The notes under the pieces: model-generated
What the model saw: only the letters and a program-made list of their open reading frames with translations
Databases searched by the model: none
What the model was told of the DNA's origin: nothing
Shown here: positions 58,118 to 59,039 of the stretch, one piece after another
How the letters are laid out: the number at the start of each line of letters is the position of its first letter
Position numbering within the stretch: position 1 is the first letter of the stretch
Translations under genes and position numbers: made by a program
Assembly: GCA_020849035.1 (NCBI GenBank)
Contig: JADLHC010000063.1
Location: forward strand, 1-59,039
DNA length: 59,039 bases
Direction of reading: 5' to 3'
DNA from: Planctomycetia bacterium
GTDB taxonomy: Bacteria; Planctomycetota; MHYJ01; WSZJ01

Positions 58118-59039
58118 ATGGTCGACCAGAACCACCTTGTCAACATCGCCCGGGCCATCGAAAAGGGAACGCGGGTCGCGACCCTCGACGAGCTCAAGGC
58201 CAAGGGGCAGAGCTCGTTCAAGGTCATCAACGCCGCCAAGATCATGGAGCTGATCAAGGAGGCGGTGGACATGGCCGTCGACTCGATGGCCGGCCAGAAG
58301 CTGTCGGGCGAGAAGGAGAAGCTGCAGGCGCTGGCGAAGAAGGAGTTCGACGACCTGCTGAAGCGGTACCAGGACACGCAGAAGACGAAGGGGGAGATCG
58401 AGGGCCAGGCCGCGAAGATGCAGGCGGAGATCGACGAGGTGCAGCGGCTGCTGGCGGGGGGCGGCGGCGATGCGGCGAAGATGGGGCTCGCCGGAATCTC
58501 GGGCCAGATCGCCCAGATGGTGCAGAAGCTGCAGGCGGCGGAGAAGGGGCGCATCGACCTGGCGCTGGAGAAGAAGAAGGCGGACGAACAGCTCGAGGCC
58601 CTGAAGGCGAAGTACGCGGCGCTGGAGCAGGAGAAGGCGGCGGCCGTCGAGACCGGCCAGGGAGTTGCCAAGGCGGTCGACAGCGCCTACAGCAAGATCG
58701 ACGCCGGCCTCGGCCAGAAGGCGCGCGAGATGGGCCTGAACCTCGGCCCCGAGCCGCGCACGCCCGAGGAGAAGATGGAGCGGCTTGCGCAGATCGCGAA
58801 CGCCGCGGTGGGCGAAATCGAGAAGGAACGCAGGGAACTCGCCGAGATCCGGAGGCAGCTGGCCGACCTCGTCGTGAAGCACCAGACGTCGGAGAAGGAG
58901 CTGGCGCAGGCGAAGGCCGACCTTGCCCAAACGAAGCAGGAGCTGGCCAGTGCGCAGTCGAAGGGCAGGCAGCTCGAGGCCGAGCTGTCGACGACGTCCG
59001 GCAACAAGTCGAGCGTCGAGCGGGAACTGTCGCAGGCGA
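58118..59039 (+). CDS. Coiled-coil protein, incomplete at window end
   Basis: The frame is open from the ATG to the window edge (307 codons, no stop). AGGAGG 5 bases before the ATG is one of the strongest ribosome sites here. The protein starts MVDQNHLVNIARAIEKGTRV, then long heptad-bearing helices rich in Ala, Glu, Lys and Gln (KEKLQALAKKEFDDLLKRYQ, KADEQLEALKAKYAALEQEK, KELAQAKADLAQTKQELASA). No signal peptide is seen. A short non-coiled part (GGGGDAAKMGLAGISGQIAQ) interrupts it. Function is unknown; a cytoskeletal or scaffolding role is possible. Confidence 0.82.
   Translation, partial: MVDQNHLVNIARAIEKGTRVATLDELKAKGQSSFKVINAAKIMELIKEAVDMAVDSMAGQKLSGEKEKLQALAKKEFDDLLKRYQDTQKTKGEIEGQAAKMQAEIDEVQRLLAGGGGDAAKMGLAGISGQIAQMVQKLQAAEKGRIDLALEKKKADEQLEALKAKYAALEQEKAAAVETGQGVAKAVDSAYSKIDAGLGQKAREMGLNLGPEPRTPEEKMERLAQIANAAVGEIEKERRELAEIRRQLADLVVKHQTSEKELAQAKADLAQTKQELASAQSKGRQLEAELSTTSGNKSSVERELSQA

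Noticed and set aside
1..59039. tRNA or rRNA genes
   Set aside because: Scanning for the T-arm GTTCGANTC with a matching acceptor stem and for rRNA signatures gave none; a covariance search would be needed to exclude small RNAs.

Overview
The window is about 59 kb of very G+C-rich bacterial DNA packed with genes on both strands. No rRNA, tRNA, phage, IS or CRISPR was found. The gene content suggests a Planctomycetota-like bacterium, perhaps a related deep-branching Gram-negative lineage. Pointers are several SUMF1-fold proteins, heme-bearing beta-propellers, a PDZ plus toroid-repeat protein, DUF3857/transglutaminase giants, secreted esterases and lyases, and many exported proteins of unknown function. 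The assignment is an inference from gene families and composition, with no marker gene to fix it.

Layout. 0.1-6.1 kb: large lipoprotein, fused two-domain aconitase-family dehydratase, zinc-ribbon/DUF2950-like exported protein. 6.1-12 kb: small regulator-like protein, mutS, exported TPR-type protein, a GNAT acetyltransferase that reads in frame into a ferritin, and a second small acetyltransferase-like protein. 12-22.6 kb: extracellular degradation genes (GH20-like lipoprotein, S41 peptidase, type-B carboxylesterase, dienelactone-type hydrolase, PDZ/toroid protein, heparinase-like lyase). 22.6-25 kb: lower-G+C accessory block (protein with a TIR-like segment, basic protein, PIN-domain toxin-like protein, acidic small protein). 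25-28.5 kb: chain of short overlapping genes including yjbQ, a hicAB toxin-antitoxin pair, a glyoxalase-fold protein. 28.5-39.5 kb: minus-strand operon of diheme cytochrome c, two heme/beta-propeller proteins, two SUMF1-fold proteins, a RidA/chorismatase-type protein and DAHP synthase, with a lipoprotein behind it. 39.6-44 kb: malQ and three exported proteins, two of them clear paralogues. 44-47.9 kb: lipoprotein, then acyl carrier protein, FabZ-like dehydratase, rhomboid protease, LpxL-like acyltransferase. 48-55.7 kb: two giant paralogues with TPR, DUF3857 and transglutaminase folds; the second has lost its catalytic residues. 55.7-59 kb: repeat-bearing spacer, two tandem isoaspartyl peptidase/asparaginase genes, and the start of a coiled-coil protein that runs off the window.

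The most unusual unit is the cytochrome/propeller/SUMF1/chorismatase/DAHP operon (about 29.5-39.5 kb). Six of its seven genes overlap by 1 or 4 bases, an AT-rich promoter precedes the first gene, and the mix pairs extracytoplasmic heme redox proteins with an enzyme pair that could make and cleave chorismate. A second recurrent signal is a -10 hexamer only a few bases upstream of many start codons, which suggests short or leaderless transcripts and rules out several apparent ATG starts.
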